A DNA stretch of 64,000 bases from Sequoia sempervirens (lineage: Eukaryota > Streptophyta > Pinopsida > Cupressales > Cupressaceae): NCBI GenBank assembly GCA_007258455.2, contig VDFB02047230.1, positions 154,305,797 to 154,369,796 on the forward strand. Direction: 5' to 3'. The notes under the pieces are model-generated. The model saw only the letters and a program-made list of their open reading frames with translations, was not told where the DNA came from and did no database searches. Shown piece after piece: positions 34,799 through 45,610 of this stretch (positions are counted from its first letter, which is position 1; every line of letters begins with the position of its first letter). Both the position numbers and the translations under genes were made by a program.

Positions 34799-35153
34799 AA
34801 TTTTCATCTTTGCACGCCTCACTCACTATTTTAGGTTCCACTTCAGAAAGTAAACACATATTTACCTCAGCTTCAGTAGCTCTTCTTCTTCTCAATACTC
34901 ATTTCCTCTTATCTCCAATGACCCGATCTTCATAATGATTCTTTTGCACATACTTAAGGGTCTTAGGGATCTTCTCCAGAGCTTCTTCCTATTCATTCTA
35001 CACTTATTTTTCATCATATTTTTCTTCTTCTTATTCTTTACAATTAGGTTCATCTAAAACATATTTGTCTACTGTAATTGAATTCTTCAAATTTTCATCA
35101 ACTTTAACATTTGCACTTTCAACAATCTTTCTCAACCTTTTGTTGTAACTTTT
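34799..35153 (-). pseudogene. Copia integrase-RT linker and RT start
   Basis: The minus strand reads an acidic linker (e.g. ESANVKVDENLKNSITVDKY), then YEDRVIGDK and the start of RT, ending EACKDENW at the CATCC site. The reading frame carries on in 33,412 and below. Two or three stops are present. Confidence 0.75.
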
Positions 35154-35950
35154 TTAAGATTTGATTTTAGTAGAATATCTAAGGAAGATACCTTCATCAA
35201 ACCTTTCATCAAAATTTCCTAAGTTTTTTTCATCTCTCTTGCTATAACATTTGCTTCCAAATACTCTAAAGTATTTCACAGTAGGAACCCTTCCATACCA
35301 TAGCTCATAGGGAGTCTTTGTGCTATTGGATTTTTCTTGAACTCTATTAAGTATGTAAAAAATAGTATGACTTGCTTCTCTCCAGTAGATCTCTGGTAGA
35401 TTTTCTTCTTTCATCATAGTTCAAGCAACTTCTTGAATAGTTTGGTTTTTCCTTTCAACCACTCCATTCTGTTGAGGAGTTCTAGGGATAGACAAGTGCC
35501 TCTTTATTCCATGAACTTCACAAAACATGTTAAACTCATTAGAGGTGAATTCTCAACCTTTTTCAGACCTCAAACATTTTATTTTCAAATCCATTTCATT
35601 CTCAACCATGGCTTTAAATTCCTTGAATTTTTCTAATGCATCAGATTTCTCTCTAAGAAAAGTAACGCGTGTCATCCTAGAATAATCATCAATCAAAAGC
35701 ATAGAATACCTGTCACCTTTTAGACTTCTCACCCTTGTAGGACCACAAAGATCTGTATGTATTAATTCCAGTAGTTCGATAGTAGATTGTTCCTTTCCTT
35801 TGAAACTACTCCTTACTTGTTTCCCAAACTAACAATTCTTGCAAACAACATTGATAGGATTTGTGATTCTTGGTAAATCTCTCAAAGCATGAATTGAACT
35901 AATTCTCACCAAATTATCAAAATTTATGTGTCACATCCCTTGGTGCCATA
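35154..35950 (-). pseudogene. Copia integrase remnant
   Basis: In order on the minus strand: KGKEQSTIELLELIHTDLCG, with the first catalytic D in HTDLCGP (about 35,725-35,790); LLIDDYSRMTRVTFL; CLRSEKG before a stop; PRTPQQNGVVERKNQTIQEV, with the catalytic glutamate in VVERKN (about 35,440-35,500); then PEIYWREASHTIFYILNRV and TPYELWYGRVPTVKYFRVFG (35,154-35,417). This is the normal copia order, upstream of RT. Confidence 0.92.
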
Positions 35951-36036
35951 ACCAACTATCATTAATCTGAGTCATAAAACAATGACCATCCGTGCCCTTT
36001 AGCTAATAGATGTTCCCATCTATCCTTTTACCAACA

Positions 36037-36460
36037 TCAATCACAGTTCCAGTCCCTTTTCTTCTCACATCTTTCATCCTTTAACACAAGACTATATCCT
36101 TTGGTACACATTTTTCCAACACTCAAACGATTATGCCTTAAACCCTTAACATAGTAAACATCATCAGTATTATGTTTATCGTCAAAACTAATTGAACCTA
36201 TTCCACAAATATTAGCTCCTGAATCATCTCCAAATTTAACTAATCCACCATCATACTTTTCAAGCTCAAAAAACTTACTTTTGTCTACAATCATGTGATT
36301 AGAGCAACCACTATCAACAACCCAGTAATTCTTATCCTCTTTAACATGAAAAGTAGATACCAAAGTACCTTCAACCTTATCCTTATTCTTTGAAACACTT
36401 TCCTTCACACAACTTTCAAATTTAGTAAAACTATATTCTTCTTTTATAGCCAAGAACATG
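36037..36460 (-). pseudogene. Copia protease and pre-integrase segment
   Basis: WVVDSGCSNHMI (about 36,290-36,330) has the catalytic D-S-G of the retropepsin. It is followed by FGDDSGANICGIGSISF and VYYVKGLRHNRLSVGKMC, the link into the pre-integrase domain. The frame stays open for 140 codons and is lost at 36,037. Confidence 0.9.
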
Positions 36461-36760
36461 CATTTATTATCATCAAAATCTCCATGATTATATTCATCAT
36501 CAGAAATAATAGCATCTTATTTGGCATAGTAATCTCTTTTAATCATCTTTCCTTTATTCTCCTTACTCTTATTGTTCACAACTCTATTTGGACATCTTGA
36601 AGCATAATGACCTATATTTCCACAGCTAAAAAATTTGAAAGGTGGTTTACCTTTATACTTACCAGTGCCATTTTTCATCCTTCTTACAAAGTTAGCTTCT
36701 CCATAATCATGATCTTATCCATTTGAAACTTCAATCTTTTCTCATTTTCTAGCCTTAAAA
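36461..36760 (-). pseudogene. Copia gag zinc knuckle, first cysteine lost
   Basis: FFSCGNIGHYASRC at about 36,594-36,636 is a C-x2-C-x4-H-x4-C knuckle in which the first cysteine is phenylalanine (a single-base change would explain it). The surrounding sequence is lysine-rich, as expected at the gag C-terminus. Confidence 0.8.
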
Positions 36761-37380
36761 GCAGTCTCCACTTTTGTATCATTTTTCAAACCAAGCTTTC
36801 TCATTTCAAATGAAGTTAGTGTACAAATCAACTGATCTCTAGAATAAGTATTAAAATTTACAACTTCTTCAATAGCATATACCTTTTCATTGTACAAAAT
36901 ATAAGAGTTCTAAGAACTTTCTTTACCACCCTAGGTTCTTTAACTTGTGCACCAAGAACTCTCATAGTACTTACCAGTTCATCAGTTCCCTCTACATGTA
37001 TGTAGAAATTATTTCATCTTTAGACATTCACATGGTCTCAAATTTTGCCTTTAGATTCTATAGCTTAGCTTTTTGACCTTGTCATCTCCTTCATAAATAC
37101 TCTCAAGCTTATCCCAAACATCTTTAGCAATTTTAAGATTCATAACTTTAACCAATTCAGAATTTGAAAGAATGTTCATCATAATAAATTTTTCCTTACC
37201 ATTTACTTCATGCACCTTGATCTCATCACTTGTGATCGAACCATTCAAAGGTGTAACATATTTATTCTTTATTTCCTTTTCAATTTCAAATCCATGAGAT
37301 AACAAATATCCTTCCATCTTTGTCTTCCAGAATGCAATCAATTCTAGGGAAATCAATTTGCTTCACCATCCCAAATCAGC
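36761..37380 (-). pseudogene. Copia gag core remnant
   Basis: The best part (37,051-37,356) reads FWKTKMEGYLLSHGFEIE and later KIAKDVWDKLESIYEGDDKV, the usual copia gag core (W-K-x-x-M-E-x-x-L and A-x-x-x-W-D-x-L). It begins about 30 bases after the PBS. The frame is lost below 37,051, with gag remnants continuing to the zinc knuckle. Confidence 0.85.
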
Positions 37381-37408
37381 CTTATCCATTAAGCTCTACT
37401 TAAAGGAA

Positions 37409-37424
37409 CCTTGCTTTGATACCA
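37409..37424 (-). other. Copia primer binding site
   Basis: On the minus strand TGGTATCAAAGCAAGG, close to the TGGTATCAGAGC site that pairs with initiator Met-tRNA in copia elements. It lies two bases from the LTR end. Confidence 0.85.
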
Positions 37425-37426
37425 AT

Positions 37427-38895
37427 TGTTGAATGAAAGAAAATTGGGAGGGGTGATGAATTAGTTGTATCAAATTAAAATATCAAAACCCTCAACAGTA
37501 ATCAGATCCACATGCATTCATTAAACCCGTATTCTGTTAAAGTGTTTAATCATGAAATAAATATAACAAAAACTTAAATCATGACACCATACACAAGAGA
37601 ACACCAAATTTACATGGAAAACCCAATGAGGGAAAAAACACATCAAGGATTAGCTCACAATATAAGTAATTGTAAAACTAGTACAAGGGATCACTACTTG
37701 AATAAGACACACTGTCCAAAAAGGCTCATTGTCAGGGCTCACTTCCATAGAAAGAACACAAGAAGATATAAGAGAAATGTTACACAAAGAACAACTATTG
37801 AATGCAACATGGAATCCACCACAAATACTAGACAACACTTTCACAACCTTGTTTGAAATATTGTGAACACCTTTAGTTCACTGCATTTAGAAGTCCAACA
37901 CTTTGAAGTTCACACTGCTCTACTCAAATTCACAGCACACACATCACTTGCATCGATCTTGCATCTATCTTTCTTCTCTCTCTCTTGCATCTCATGACAT
38001 CACCACTCTTATTTATATCAACCTCAACCTTGAAAACCTTCTCCAAGGTTGGAAACTATTGGTTACACTTACACATTCAAATTAGGTCAGCACCTAAACA
38101 TTCCCATGCTGGATAGGAATGAAGGTGACCCATATAAATCCTTAATTAGGACCCAAATGAATCCTAACACACCTCAACATGCTTTCATAGATTATGCATG
38201 TAGTGTTAACACAAGGTCGACCAATACTGATGTTAAACACCATAAACATTACGTTCACACTTCCTTAAATCAATCTAAAACTTCCAAAAAACCAAATTCA
38301 CTTGAACACAATCCAAGATCATCCTAAAAATCAACATCTTTCTTCACAACAAATTTCACTTGAATATTATAATCATACTGTTTAGCTAGACAACACTACC
38401 AGATACTGCAATACTTTGTAACTCAAGAGACTTTCTTTTGATGCACCTAATCATGAATCTATTTTCACAAACAAGAGAATAACACCATTATCTTTCCTTC
38501 AAAACCACAAGTCCTAAAAAGCAACTGTAGAGAAATGTGGAGCAAATACATTTCTCCTATACACCTCTATACAACATTACAAAACCAATTCACATACTGG
38601 TGAACATAACTTCCTCTATCCAACAATCCAAAAGCCCAAATTCTAGATGAAAAAACTTTGAACAACTCTAACCAACATATCCAAACCATAAAAGCAGATC
38701 TTCAACCTAGAAGAAATGTGAATCAAAACTAGAACACCTCTGCAACACCCTGTATCCTTAGTTTATCAATTTTCTCAATATCCTCAACATCTTCATCATA
38801 CATCAAACTTCATCAACACATAGTTGACATCAATGACAACACTAGCCTGTAGAAATCCTATTGACATAAATGACAACACCTTCATACTTGAAACA
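37427..38895 (-). repeat. Copia 5' LTR
   Basis: 1,469 bp, uninterrupted partner of the split LTR at 1,131-31,502. On its own strand it starts TGTTTCAAGTATG and ends CATTCAACA. Confidence 0.9.
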
Positions 38896-39440
38896 TGCAC
38901 AATGCCTTAAGTGAACTTGATAATATTTGGAAGGGAAATTACCAGTTGTGCAAAGCTTTCATTAAAAATTTCGGAAGCCAGATTTTCTAGCTCACACAAT
39001 CTAGTCTACAACTTCTTAATTATCTTGTCTTTATCATTAGAGTTGTGGGCAAGAATGCATGGAGGGAAACTTTCCTCACTATCATTCATGTTGTCTAGAG
39101 GGCTAGGGGAAGGAGAGTTAGAAATTTTTTGCACCTTCGGGGACACCTTAAAAGTATGGTCATAGCCCATAACAACCTCAATATTATCATCCTCTTCAAC
39201 TTGTTCCTCATTAATTTCATTGTCCTACATCTCATAAAATCCATGGTCTGAGTCATCCTCCTTTGATTTCTCCACACTTTGAGGGAGGAACTCCTCTTCA
39301 TTCAACTTATTGTCCTCATTTAACCCCTGAATCTATTTTCCTTTGGAAGTGTTGGAGTTCACAGTGGTAAGGTCTTTAGCAAGTCTGGCAGACCAATCTC
39401 TGCCAAAACCTTTGAAGGTATTGTTATAATGCTAGAATTA
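38896..39440 (-). pseudogene. Unidentified acidic coding remnant, upstream half
   Basis: The minus-strand frame reads TFKGFGRDWSARLAKDLTTV, later EEDDNIEVVMGYDHTFKVSP and LCELENLASEIFNESF, ending at the copia insertion. Four stops are present. It joins in frame with 957-1,130 when the copia element and one TGCA are removed. Composition is acidic and serine-rich. I do not recognise it. An ORF1 of an old non-LTR element or a decayed host gene are both possible. Confidence 0.5.
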
Positions 39441-39825
39441 CTTGAGATATCTAGTTGGTGATAATCATGTAAATACTTAGACATCAACTATATTGTAACA
39501 TTTTATTACTGAATACTATAGAGTTACTTTGGAGTGTGGGACTTTTATCCTAAAAGGGTTTTCCCCCATTTAAGTAATCATGTCATGGTAGATTACTTTT
39601 TGTGTTTATTTCTTTGTAATTATGCAATTAGATTAATTTTTGCATTATCTCTTTTCATATATATTATTGTAGGAATCATATTATACATCTTTTCTTCCTT
39701 TCAATCATTGTACTCTCCCTCTAGTTCAATTGAGACCTTGTCCTTTTTCTCAAGCCCACCAACTATTAAATGTTTTTCTTTTCACACGTCATGAAGCATC
39801 AAAATGTTGGCAATATTTTTTTTGT
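39441..39825. other. Unassigned, LTR-like composition
   Basis: Contains TGTGGGACTTTTATCCTAAAAGGGTTTTCCCCC-type sequence (39,535-39,568), reminiscent of the R-U5 part of plant LTRs, but I found no second copy, TSD or PBS. Otherwise T-rich and featureless. Confidence 0.35.
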
Positions 39826-40205
39826 TAGAGTAAGAAGATATTTACCTAATTTTTTATTAGATCCATTTTACACTAGCATACTTAAACTTACTTAAGTCAT
39901 GTGATTTTTTATCTCAAGTTATACGATTAAGACACATGTCATGATCTATCTTAATCCTCATACAGGGTTTCATCTAGGGTTTGTTTATCCTTTATTAAAG
40001 GTAATTCATTATTATTATATTATTTCCTTAACTTTCATTGTTGATTCATGTTTTTGTATCAATATAATTTTATAAAAATTATATTGGTTTTTCTCTTTAT
40101 TTGTGATAGGTGTTTGATTGCAAGTGATTTTTGGGAACTGTAGGGTTGAGGATTCAAATCCAACCTTGCATTTTAGCTCCAAATTTTATGATTCTCTATC
40201 CTTTT
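39826..40205 (+). repeat. LTR-like repeat, copy 1
   Basis: Starts TGTTAGAGTAAGAAGATATTTACC and matches 47,928-48,295 over most of its length, e.g. GGGTTTCATC-AGGGTTTGTTTATCCTTTAT. I see no TSD or PBS at its right end. It could be a solo LTR, or the left LTR of an element spanning to 48,295. Confidence 0.6.
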
Positions 40206-42073
40206 TTTGAGATATCTAGTCTTGAGCATTCAAATAGTGCATCTTGGAGAAAAAAAAACCTCACCATTATGTCCAAAATACCTTAAAACCATAAGATCAA
40301 CTAACAAATCATTGAAATTGGAAGTCAATTTTTTCTTAGCCATTTTTTGGATTACACTAGATTCTAGGAAAAAAAATCATATGATTGTATGAATCTATTA
40401 GGAATTCATATGGTTGTATAGTCCATATGGATATGTTGCTATTACACCACCTCTATGTCATTCTTGCATAGAAAATTGGTGGTCTATCCAAATTTAGGTA
40501 TTTTTTTATGCAATGGTGATTTTGACATTTTTTTGGTGAAGTTTATTAATATAGTAAGAATTTTGATGTTCCTTAGTGGATTTTATTTTTTGTAGAGCCA
40601 TTGCTTTCTTTATCAACGATTGAGTTTTTTGGGTGGATCCCAATGGTCACATGGGATCTTAGCTATAGTATATTTTTTATAATAGGGGCCAAAATCCCAA
40701 ACACAACCCCTATGCACTATATTAGCTAGTAGGCCACAAAAACCACCAATGGTGATCTTTATATTAGTCGATGGTATTTTCATACTAGTTGGTGGCAATT
40801 CCTTACCAACTGATAGTGAAAATAATTGACCAACATACTAACCATCATACACCTTTCCATGTTAGTAAACTACTTCTTGCCTAAAAATGATGGTTTTCAG
40901 GACAAGTACAATGATTTTTTTAGTTTACATGGTAGTTTTACTCAAACAATGATAGTTTGGTGACATGTAGGGAATGTTGTATCAACTAAAGGCATATTAC
41001 AATGAACTATCTTTGACGACATTAGTATGATGTCAGCTAGATATAACTGAACAACCACATAACCTAGCTCTAATTTTCCTTTTAAATGAGCTATTCTTAT
41101 TTTTGGCATAATCTATGTATACAATGTCAAAATTTGGCAAATAAGATATCTCCATAGAGCTAGTTCAAAAAATTTCTAGTGGTGTAAGTATTTTTCTCAA
41201 TTATTTCTACTGGTTCATTTTATCACCTATATCAAAGTCATCTTTCTTTTTAACTCTAATCTCATAACTTTTTTCCTAGGTATTTGATTTTCACAATTGT
41301 TGTGGCATTAGAAAAGTATTGTAGAGCTCTTTATAACTATCCATGCACTTTTTCTAGAATCTATCCTAGGTAATTTTTTATTATTATTTCACATTTTGAT
41401 TGATTACTTGGATATTTTCGCACATAGAATTTTTTTGTTTGTGTGAGATGAATTCATTTTAGCTAATCTATGTCTTGTCAACATGTAATCCTTTTTAGGC
41501 ATTGCAAACATTTATCAAATGCACTTTTTATTTATAAATTGTTATTTAAAAGTTTCGTCACTGCAAAAGTTAATTGACTTATCCAATGGACAGCAACAAT
41601 TTGTACCAACAAATGGATAAAGTTTTATAAGACTAACAGTTATCCATTGTGTTTGAGAGGGGCAGCTCTCTCGTATGATAGAATTTGAGAATTTTAAGTA
41701 CTTTTAACTCAGAAGTATGAAAATGAGAGAATGCAAATGAATACAATACCTCTCGGAAGATAACCGAATTAACAATTCATAAATGGTTAATTCAGCGACT
41801 TAATGCTCATGAATGATAATGACTAGTCTAGTTTTGAAACAATAATCAGCCCAAAGACTAATACACCATTTTGATACCAATCTCCCAACATAGAATGGAT
41901 TTAAACACAAATTAAAATGAAAGATTTAATATTGAAAATGACCATTGAACACACAACGACAACAATTTGAAAATTTACGTAAATAGCACATAGACCACCA
42001 AAATCAATTATTTTATTTCAGAAACTCACAAGCTCACAGGCTTGCTCACTCTCATGTCAAAACAAAATTACCA
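40206..42073. other. Unassigned AT-rich sequence with a PBS-like motif
   Basis: No coding domain found. At 41,865-41,882 the minus strand reads ATTGGTATCAAAATGGTG, close to the Met-tRNA-type PBS of copia elements. If real, a minus-strand copia-type element would have its LTR to the right of this point, i.e. over or beyond the gene-fragment block. No LTR pair supports this yet. Confidence 0.4.
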
Positions 42074-42335
42074 TTATGCAGGTTGTGGTTGTAGTAAACC
42101 ATCACTGATCTGCTCAGCAACATCATGAACAACACCAGGTCCAAGAGGAATGAATACCGATGATGACTTTGATGAGGCTCCTATCTCCTTCACTGTGTCA
42201 AAATACTATGTTACAGGGATCAAATATGTAATATCTTTTGTGTTTACTCCAGGAACATTATTGGTCGAAGTTAAGACACTGCCCCTTAAACCATTAACAA
42301 TAGCTTTCCGATATCCCCATATATTCTTACATATG
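42074..42335 (-). pseudogene. HIR (band-7/SPFH) protein fragment, C-terminal part
   Basis: The minus strand reads KAIVNGLRGSVLTSTNNVPG, NTKDITYLIPVT, a stop, then [20 protein letters not shown] and [14 protein letters not shown], ending in a stop at 42,074. This is the C-terminal end of plant hypersensitive-induced-reaction proteins (family pattern QAIVDGLRDSV ... TQYFDTMKEIG). HIR proteins are membrane-associated SPFH proteins linked to immune signalling. The N-terminal two thirds is missing, one glutamine codon has become a stop, and no intron is seen inside the piece. It starts only about 25 bases after the SEC23 stop codon, so the two pieces were joined before or during insertion. Confidence 0.85.
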
Positions 42336-42356
42336 ATTTGATCTCAAGTATCAAAA

Positions 42357-43560
42357 CTACACAGCTAAACATTGAAGATGTTCGACAAACACTTGCAAGC
42401 TTACATCATCTGTAAATATTATGGCTCCTCCAGGAGGAGCCTCATTAGCTGAGTTACATGTTACTGAAGGATTTAACTTAGCAAGTAAAAGCGTGCCTGT
42501 GATCCATGTTGATCACAGACAACCAATCTAGGTGCAAGAAATCATTCCTTAGAAATAAGTTGTGCATCATCTCGGGGTTTTTGCAATAATTGAGCAAAGG
42601 CCTGATGCTCTGGTTGATTCTGATAGCCCATGTTGCACCATTGCGCAATGGTCATACCATGGAAGACAACAATACTGAAATAGGCATCCAACAAAAGAAT
42701 ACGATCTGCTGATATTGAAGCCACATCTAACAATGCTGGTTCAGGAGGTGCATCGAAAGAATATGAAACAAGAGATGGCTGAATCATAACAACAAAATTT
42801 GTAACATTCTATCTGTTTAGTAGCATGCGGAAATAAGTTGTCTCATCTGGACTGTTATTAAAACCTATCCAACCATCTCACAACATCAAATTCCTCCTCT
42901 GTCTACATTTTGTGAGAAGCCAGTCTAGCCATTACCATAGCAGCAGTCTCCTGGTCAAATCCTGCCACGAGTTCCTCTGTACTTACACTGCGATCCACCC
43001 ATCTCCTTGTAATTGTTGTAATCTGAAGCCTGCTTTGATCATCTGTGTGCTGGTAAAACGTGTCTGAAATTGGATAAAAAATTGCTGATTTCCAGCTTGC
43101 AAGGCTATGTTAAAGCGTTCACTGGGTGCAATGTCAAAGAATACCGCCAAAGAAGTGTTTTTGTCGAGCCCACACATCTTCCAGGATGTTGTATTTCCCT
43201 GGCCAATTACAGTGTCTGCAGAAGATGATCCTTTCTTTTCCAAAGATGTACATGGTCCTAGAATACCTTGAATCTTTACATCCTTAGAACAATTAACTTC
43301 AAAGGTGCCATTGAAAGAAAGACCAAGAGACTAATTCCCAGTATCGAAAACATGTTTAAAAGAATCCTTGAACACAAAATGTCCAAAAATTTCTGCTAAT
43401 ACTACAAGGCCACCAGTTCTTTCTACTGCTACTTTCATTTCCGCAACACCAATCTGGTTAAGAGCAGATGCAAAAAGGTCCAAAACATGGCCTTGGTTAA
43501 CAATTGTTTGTCAAGGCTTCATAAAAATTTACAGCCTTGTGGTAGAATATGGTGGTATTA
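42357..43560 (-). pseudogene. SEC23: SEC23 fragment, C-terminal part
   Basis: SEC23 is the GTPase-activating inner-coat subunit of COPII vesicles. The minus strand reads, in order, [146 protein letters not shown] and [15 protein letters not shown], ending in a stop at 42,357. It covers about the last half of a roughly 760-residue family. Several stops and at least two frameshifts are present. The exon-sized stretch between the helical part (DVVRWLDR) and FNNSPDET is missing, and no introns are seen, although plant SEC23 genes normally have them. It is therefore an mRNA-derived or exon-fused copy, not a working gene. Confidence 0.9.
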
Positions 43561-44662
43561 TTGTAGTCACATCATTTACCCTAAAAGCAATGGATATGCG
43601 TTTAGGCCAACCTCCTTCCTCAGATCGGTGCACAATATTTGTTTCCTATGTGCAACCATCTGCTTTGGCAAAGGGCAGCAAAAGGCAGTGGAACCCACAG
43701 AAATGGAACCCCTAATCTTGTCCCCGTCTTTTATTTCAAACACTATTGCTTCAATGGTAGAATCCCTCCTCCTCGTGAAACTGATCGATTCAAATCTGGG
43801 TATGCATTGTTCTCTCTCAATTATGATTTCCTCAATGAGTTTTTGAATCCCAAGGTTAACTGATCCCGAATTGTCAATGTTGAAGCAATTTAAGCAATTT
43901 GTCCTCCAAATACGAGAGGCAAACGTTCAATATCATAAAAAATAGCTTGCTCATTGTCAAGTATCCCAGCATTGATTTCCTTCTTTAGTAACTGAACTTA
44001 TGAGGTTTGTCAAAGTCTCAATAAACATACACGAGATTATGTTCCCTTTAAGTTCAACCCTGAGCAATTCTTCCAATAATGCAAGAAATTTACGATGAAT
44101 GATGTGAGTCATCATATTCCACAATGATGTTGAACTGCTCGAAGGGAAATCATGTATTCATGTTTCTCTGTTCTTACCCTTAACTTTATTTGAATTGGAG
44201 ATGATTCCTCAACTGGAATGGCTTGTCCTCATAATGAATTAACCAATCCTCCTCTTGTTTTGTCCAATGTTCCTCTTTGTATGACAGTGCTATCCTTTTC
44301 AAAGGCTCGGTTACTTGTTTAACGGGGACGGTAGTTTTCATGTTCATGTCCATCTCATATCTTTTGATGAAAGTAAAGTTTTAATCCATACTCGTACGAT
44401 TCTTGAAATAAAAATGTAAAGAGATGGCAGAGATCACAATTCCCTCAATATAATTATTAAGAAGTATTATGTCACCAAAACAAATGCTACTCAGATCATC
44501 GTATTCAACACCATTTGCTGCAAGAACCTCTGATACATGGTTCATGTTGTCCTCATCTATACTTCCACATTTGCACAAATGTCCAGCAAGGCACTTTCCA
44601 AAAATTTTCCTTCTGTTAAAGCTTTGACAGTTATCCTTCATTATTAATGAACATCTGTACAT
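43561..44662 (-). pseudogene. Unidentified coding remnants upstream of the SEC23 piece
   Basis: The minus strand holds two open stretches. One (about 43,590-43,868) reads IVFEIKDGDKIRGSISVGST and AFCCPLPKQMVAHRKQILC. The other (44,381-44,662) reads CFGDIILLNNYIEGIVISAI followed by SLHFYFKNRTSMD. Between them lies decayed sequence with coding-like segments (LDNEQAIFYDIERLPLVFGG). The composition is protein-like and lies on the same strand as SEC23 and HIR, so these are probably further captured gene pieces. I do not recognise the family. Confidence 0.5.
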
Positions 44663-45049
44663 TATTATAGTGCAAGCCCGTTTTATAGATTGTTTTATTT
44701 GGCATCATCATTGATCTCCACAGAAACACTGTCCTTGTTTAAAATGATAGAAAGAATTGACATCTCCTAGAACAATTTCTCTTGGACATGAATTTATATG
44801 TAGTGTTGCAATCAGAACATACTCGTGTTAGAACAGGCCCAAGTTATAACATAATCAACAATATAATCAACAAGGAATATTAGGGCAAAAACATAACAAC
44901 AATGAACAAGGAATATTAGGGGAAAAACATAACAACAATGAACAGAGAAAATACAGGACAAAACAGAGTTGAATCACTCAGAAAATTATATTTTTCTATC
45001 TTGCATATTACATCCAAAATGTTGTGTCTACCATCTATCCGAATGTTGT
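44663..45049. other. Spacer between gene fragments
   Basis: AT-rich, no recognised coding. A direct repeat (ATGTTGTGTCTACC and ATGTTGTGTCTATC, 45,020-45,055) sits at the outer end of the inverted helicase piece, and ACAAGGAATATTAGGG is repeated at 44,870-44,921. Confidence 0.5.
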
Positions 45050-45289
45050 GTCTATCACACTTCTCCTGGGAATGCACAAACACTAAAATTTTACCCTTTT
45101 CATACCACTCACCAAGGAGCTCCAAAAGTCTCAAAAACCTCTCTCCTTCAGGACGCACCTCAATGGACTGTGCAATATCCTTGTTAACAACACTACGCCC
45201 ACCTACTTGAATCTCCACTGGTTTATTCAACACTTTCCGAGCAAGAAACTCCACCTGCCGAGGGAATGTGGCAGAGAAGAGCACAGTCT
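45050..45289 (-). pseudogene. DEAD-box helicase (PRP5/RH42-type) fragment, inverted piece
   Basis: The minus strand reads [20 protein letters not shown], then [37 protein letters not shown] and [11 protein letters not shown]. It contains the SAT motif (motif III) and the start of the second RecA domain of a DEAD-box RNA helicase, closest in memory to the PRP5/RH42 group, which acts in spliceosome assembly. The frame is open. In the family, EKCD is followed at once by the sequence found at 45,286 onwards on the opposite strand, so this 80-codon piece has been flipped. Confidence 0.88.
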
Positions 45290-45500
45290 GTTCAAGGAAT
45301 TGCTTAGACATGGTTATCCATGTCTTTCACTTCATGGAGCCAAGGACCAGACAGACCGTGAGTCTACTATTTCAGATTTTAAGAGCAATGTGTGTAATTT
45401 GCTAATTGCTACTAGTGTTGCAGCAAGAGGTTTAGATGTTAAAGAACTTGAGCTTGTAGTAAATTTTGATGCACCAAATCACTATGAAGATTATGAAAGG
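45286..45500 (+). pseudogene. DEAD-box helicase (PRP5/RH42-type) fragment, forward piece
   Basis: Reads [40 protein letters not shown] and [20 protein letters not shown], then PNHYEDY. It includes motifs IV-V of the second RecA domain (ARGLD). It stops before the H-R-x-G-R-x-G-R motif VI: after HYEDY the frame passes into a different sequence. It abuts the inverted piece head-to-head at about 45,287. Confidence 0.88.
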
Positions 45501-45610
45501 GTTAGGGATTCAGATTCCGACAATGAGCGGGATCAGAAGAGAAGAAAAAAAGGAGACTCTTTAAGAGGAAAGGAAAGAAATAAGGATAAGTATAAAGATG
45601 ATGATAGAGA
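45501..45610 (+). pseudogene. Charged RD/ER-rich coding piece
   Basis: In frame with the helicase piece: [20 protein letters not shown], then [19 protein letters not shown]. Such Arg/Asp/Glu-rich runs occur in splicing-related proteins, including the N-terminal part of RH42-type helicases. It may thus come from the same gene, out of order. Source not proven. Confidence 0.5.

Larger units (their letters stand above)
1131..38895 (-). mobile_element. Ty1/copia LTR retrotransposon with four nested insertions
   Basis: A minus-strand copia element. Its 5' LTR is at 37,427-38,895, a Met-tRNA-type PBS lies at 37,409-37,424, gag-protease-integrase-RT-RNase H run from about 37,380 down to 32,105, and the 3' LTR is split between 1,131-2,789 and 31,262-31,502. 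The flanks share TGCA (1,127-1,130 and 38,896-38,899), a short TSD. With the solo LTR (plus its TSD) and the TIR element removed, the 3' LTR is about 1,471 bp against 1,469 bp for the 5' LTR, which supports the reconstruction. All domains carry stops or frameshifts, so the copy is dead. The CDNTSAINISKN-type RNase H and YVDD RT are ordinary for plant copia. I do not assign a lineage. Confidence 0.9.

Noticed and set aside
41865..41882. Definite minus-strand copia PBS
   Set aside because: The motif ATTGGTATCAAAATGGTG fits, but no LTR end (TG in plus orientation) or gag follows in the expected places. Kept only as a PBS-like motif.
42357..43560. SEC23 as a working host gene
   Set aside because: It lacks the N-terminal half and an internal exon-sized piece, has several stops and frameshifts, and is joined to an HIR piece.
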